The notes under the pieces are model-generated. The model ran no database searches. It was not told the DNA's origin and worked only from the letters and a program-made list of their open reading frames with translations. The translations under genes and the position numbers were made by a program. A stretch of DNA of 55,996 nt from an uncultured Lachnospiraceae bacterium (GTDB lineage: Bacteria > Bacillota > Clostridia > Lachnospirales > Lachnospiraceae), in the NCBI GenBank assembly GCA_934339365.1, contig CAKRHW010000012.1:1-55996 (forward strand), in the 5' to 3' direction. Shown in pieces: positions 53,505 through 55,996 of the stretch. Numbering within the stretch: position 1 is the first letter of the stretch; the number at the start of each line of letters is the position of its first letter.

Positions 53505-55199
53505 TTAACTATCAAATGATACCTTCGTCATCTCTGATATAGAAGTAACACCTTCCCTTACCAGTCTGGCTGCACTCATATGAAGTGTATTCATACCATT
53601 CTTAATAGCCTGTTCCTTAATTTCCTCTGCAGTACCTTCTTTGGTGATGACTTCCTTCAGACCCTGGCTGACTTCCATGATCTCGTAAACACCAATACGT
53701 CCTTTGTATCCCATATTATTACACTTCGGACAGCCACATGACTCATAGATGGTAAGAGGTTTTGCCGGATCTACATCTAACATCTTCTTCTCATCTACCG
53801 TTGCTTCCTTCGCCTTCTTACAATCCGGGCAAAGTCTACGAACAAGTCTCTGTGCAATAATACCAACTAAGGCATCTGATAACATATAACTCTCAATTCC
53901 CATATCAAGCAAACGACCTATTGTCTTCGCAGAAGAGTTCGTATGCAGAGTACTAACAACTAAATGTCCTGTGATAGCGGCCTGTACCGCAATTCCTGCT
54001 GTCTCACCATCTCGAATCTCTCCGATCATGATAATATCAGGATCCTGACGCAAGATAGAACGCAAAGCAGACGCGAACGTAAGTCCCGCCTTCGGATTCA
54101 CATGAACCTGATTGACCCCATTAATATTCGCCTCGACAGGATCTTCGACTGTGATAATATTAACATCTTCCTTATTCAACTCACTCAAAGCTGTATAAAG
54201 AGTCGTAGACTTACCACTTCCCGTAGGTCCTGTTACAAGAACGATACCATTCGGGTTCGACATAATGTGGTCAAACACCTTAAGCTCTCCCGGTGTAAAA
54301 CCAAGTTCTGATTTATCCCTTGAAAGTGCTGTCTTCTGTGCAAGACGCATAACGCACTTCTCACCATAAACCGTTGGAAGCATAGATACACGAATATCGT
54401 ATTCAATTCCATCTACTACATAGGTAATACGACCATCCTGTGGCTTTCTCTTCTCAGAAATATCCATGCCGCCTAAAACCTTCAATCTGGCAATAATAGC
54501 AGACTGAAGACTCGCATCATATGTAATCTGCTCATACAAAGCACCATCGATACGGAATCTGATACGTACCTTCGTCTCTAACGCTTCTACGTGAATATCG
54601 GATGCACGAAGTCTCGCTGCAGATTCAATCATCTGATTAACCAGAATAACGATTGGCGAATTCGAAAGATTATCATTCACAGCTTCCTCATCTGTTGCAA
54701 GCATCTCTTCACGTTCCTTGGCAAACTGATCCGCCACATTCCTTGCTTCCGCATTACCATAATGCTTGTCTAATGCAATCGCAATATCCTTACCGGTAGC
54801 AATATATGGCTCCACCTGAAGTCCCGTTAATAACGAAATATCATCAATCGAAATCATATCCATCGGATCTTCCATGGCAACCTTCAACACATTCGGATTA
54901 TTGTCCGCAAAACCAATCGGTATCGCATTACACTTACGAAGTGTCGTACCGGGAACTAATTTAAGAACTTCATCCGGGATATCAATCGTACTCGGAGTTA
55001 CCTGTTCAATATTCAACTGTTGGGATAATGCATGCGTAATCGCTTCCTCAGTCGCAAATCCAAGTTCCACAACCAACTCACCAATGTGCTTATGGTTCGT
55101 CTTACGGACCTCCATGACCTGCTCAAACTGCTCCTCTGTGATTACTCCCTCATCAATAAGCATCTCACCAAGCTTTTTCTTCTTCCTAAACAATTCCAT
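53505..55199 (-). CDS. pilB: Type IV pilus extension ATPase PilB
   Basis: A 564-residue assembly ATPase. ATG at 55199 follows AGGAGG by nine bases; the longer frame is leader. A GspE N-terminal domain (about 5-150) precedes the motor with Walker A GPTGSGKSTT, TVEDPVEANI, Walker B DIIMIGEIRDGET and the HLVVSTLHTN box. The zinc tetracysteine CPDC...CPKC, about 35 residues apart, identifies PilB rather than PilT. It is the first gene of the pilus operon. Confidence 0.96.
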   Translation of the reverse strand: MELFRKKKKLGEMLIDEGVITEEQFEQVMEVRKTNHKHIGELVVELGFATEEAITHALSQQLNIEQVTPSTIDIPDEVLKLVPGTTLRKCNAIPIGFADNNPNVLKVAMEDPMDMISIDDISLLTGLQVEPYIATGKDIAIALDKHYGNAEARNVADQFAKEREEMLATDEEAVNDNLSNSPIVILVNQMIESAARLRASDIHVEALETKVRIRFRIDGALYEQITYDASLQSAIIARLKVLGGMDISEKRKPQDGRITYVVDGIEYDIRVSMLPTVYGEKCVMRLAQKTALSRDKSELGFTPGELKVFDHIMSNPNGIVLVTGPTGSGKSTTLYTALSELNKEDVNIITVEDPVEANINGVNQVHVNPKAGLTFASALRSILRQDPDIIMIGEIRDGETAGIAVQAAITGHLVVSTLHTNSSAKTIGRLLDMGIESYMLSDALVGIIAQRLVRRLCPDCKKAKEATVDEKKMLDVDPAKPLTIYESCGCPKCNNMGYKGRIGVYEIMEVSQGLKEVITKEGTAEEIKEQAIKNGMNTLHMSAARLVREGVTSISEMTKVSFDS

Positions 55200-55383
55200 A
55201 TTATTTAGCCTCCTATTAGACATATTATACAGACTATTTTGCTTCCATGCAATGTTCATATACATCATCAGCAGTCAATCACCTTCCATCAATCATCAAT
55301 GTGATGAAAAGAATCGTCTCCCACCAAACTCACTCATATATATAACAATACATACATACAAACGTATTTGTCTAGATAGGAAC

Positions 55384-55412
55384 ATTATATCATTACTACA
55401 CGTATAATTCAA
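55384..55412 (-). promoter_or_regulatory. Promoter of the type IV pilus operon
   Basis: On the minus strand, TTGAAT, a 17-base spacer and TATAAT, giving a leader of about 175 bases before pilB. I see no known riboswitch in that leader (55200-55376). Confidence 0.65.
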
Positions 55413-55654
55413 TTTATTTTCATATTTTTTTCATTTTAGTAGAATCTTACTAACATTTTCACACTAATACTTGTATAAACATCACATGGTAGTATCATTT
55501 ACTCTAATGCTTATACATTTTTATCTAACTTAGAATATACTTTCTCATACAATTTCGAATCTCCATATTTGGTATAGCAAATTCATATCTGTTTCCATCC
55601 GGTTGACCCTTACTCACTATTATAACTTGAAATTTTTCACTTTACAACTTATAC
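55413..55654. other. AT-rich intergenic spacer
   Basis: About 240 bases between the pilus promoter and the tRNA terminator. No open frame, repeat or strong hairpin that I can support. Confidence 0.6.
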
Positions 55655-55694
55655 AAAAAAATAGCCATCACCTAATGATGATGGCTATTTTCCT
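55655..55694 (-). terminator. Terminator of the right-hand tRNA cluster
   Basis: On the minus strand, AAATAGCCATCA and TGATGGCTATTT form a 12-bp stem with a short loop, followed by TTTTTT. It lies nine bases past tRNA-Arg(ACG). Confidence 0.88.
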
Positions 55695-55702
55695 ATAAAT
55701 AA

Positions 55703-55776
55703 TGTGCCTGACATGATTCGAACACGCGACCTTCTGGTCCGTAGCCAGACGCTCTATCCAGCTGAGCTACAAGCAC
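55703..55776 (-). tRNA. tRNA-Arg (ACG)
   Basis: Acceptor GTGCTTG/CAGGCAC with discriminator A; anticodon stem TCTGG/CCAGA, loop CTACGGA, anticodon ACG, whose A34 is normally edited to inosine by TadA. Confidence 0.95.
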
Positions 55777-55784
55777 ACATACGT

Positions 55785-55870
55785 GCCGGCGATCGGAATC
55801 GAACCGATACGGGAGTATAAGTCCCGCAGGATTTTAAGTCCTGTGCGTCTGCCAGTTCCGCCACGCCGGC
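55785..55870 (-). tRNA. tRNA-Leu (TAA)
   Basis: Acceptor GCCGGCG/CGCCGGC; anticodon stem CAGGA/TCCTG, loop CTTAAAA, anticodon TAA; long variable arm GGGACTTATACTCCC. Confidence 0.95.
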
Positions 55871-55922
55871 CTCTTGTAGAGGTATCTACATAGTGTCTGT
55901 CATAATAAATTATCACAGACAA

Positions 55923-55995
55923 TGGGACCTACAGGGCTCGAACCTGTGACCCTCTGCTTGTAAGGCAGATGCTCTCCCAGCTGAGCTAAGATCCC
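55923..55995 (-). tRNA. tRNA-Val (TAC)
   Basis: Acceptor GGGATCT/AGGTCCC with discriminator A; anticodon stem TCTGC/GCAGA, loop CTTACAA, anticodon TAC. The 5' end lies at the window edge but the gene is complete. Confidence 0.94.
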
Positions 55996-55996
55996 A

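Overview
The window is low-GC DNA with strong Shine-Dalgarno sites and monoderm-type surface genes. The conserved blocks rho-rpmE-yqhQ-prmC-prfA and tig-clpP-clpX-lon-yihA-DUF4364, the DUF3877/DUF4364/DUF1700 proteins, BspA-like repeat proteins, a class D sortase and a monoderm type IV pilus operon all point to an anaerobic clostridial Firmicute, most likely a Lachnospiraceae. Species cannot be fixed from sequence alone. Most genes lie on the minus strand.

Left part (1-7.1 kb): a decayed lactococcin-972-like bacteriocin locus (leader remnant fused out of frame to a fragment of the putative immunity membrane protein), a DUF3877 gene, then the translation/transcription-termination block prfA, prmC, DUF1385, rpmE (own promoter and structured leader) and rho, whose N-terminal insertion carries a 39-bp tandem repeat. 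A plus-strand malic enzyme follows.

8.5-20.4 kb: a BspA-like secreted protein with a lysine tail, DUF4364, yihA, lon, clpX, clpP, tig (the proteostasis block), a DJ-1/PfpI protein, a CYTH phosphatase and a lipoprotein. Three copies of a dispersed intergenic repeat sit here; two of them share an almost identical core of about 160 nt that folds into nested stems with a GAAA tetraloop, a candidate structured RNA.

20.4-25.2 kb: an SRPBCC-like/coiled-coil fusion protein, a small membrane protein, and a thioester-domain/SpaA adhesin coupled to its own class D sortase.

25.3-31.4 kb: a broken gene remnant beside a tRNA-Leu, an eight-tRNA cluster with a consensus promoter, then yfcE-like phosphodiesterase, rdgB, a secreted papain-family peptidase, a THUMP RNA methyltransferase and a rhodanese. 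31.5-37.6 kb: a lipoprotein; a three-gene cassette (TIGR04255-like protein, a 57-residue basic protein and a ComEC-like metallo-beta-lactamase-fold enzyme with a homopolymer frameshift); a Ser-rich small protein; DUF1700; and a Thr-repeat surface protein.

37.7-55.3 kb: a 1788-residue BspA-like/Ig-like surface protein, then an eleven-gene type IV pilus operon (pilB, pilT, pilC, major pilin, prepilin peptidase, a PilM-PilN fusion, PilO and four minor prepilins). The major pilin has its own promoter and structured leader, and a perfect 15-bp hairpin separates it from the downstream genes. The window ends in three more tRNA genes.
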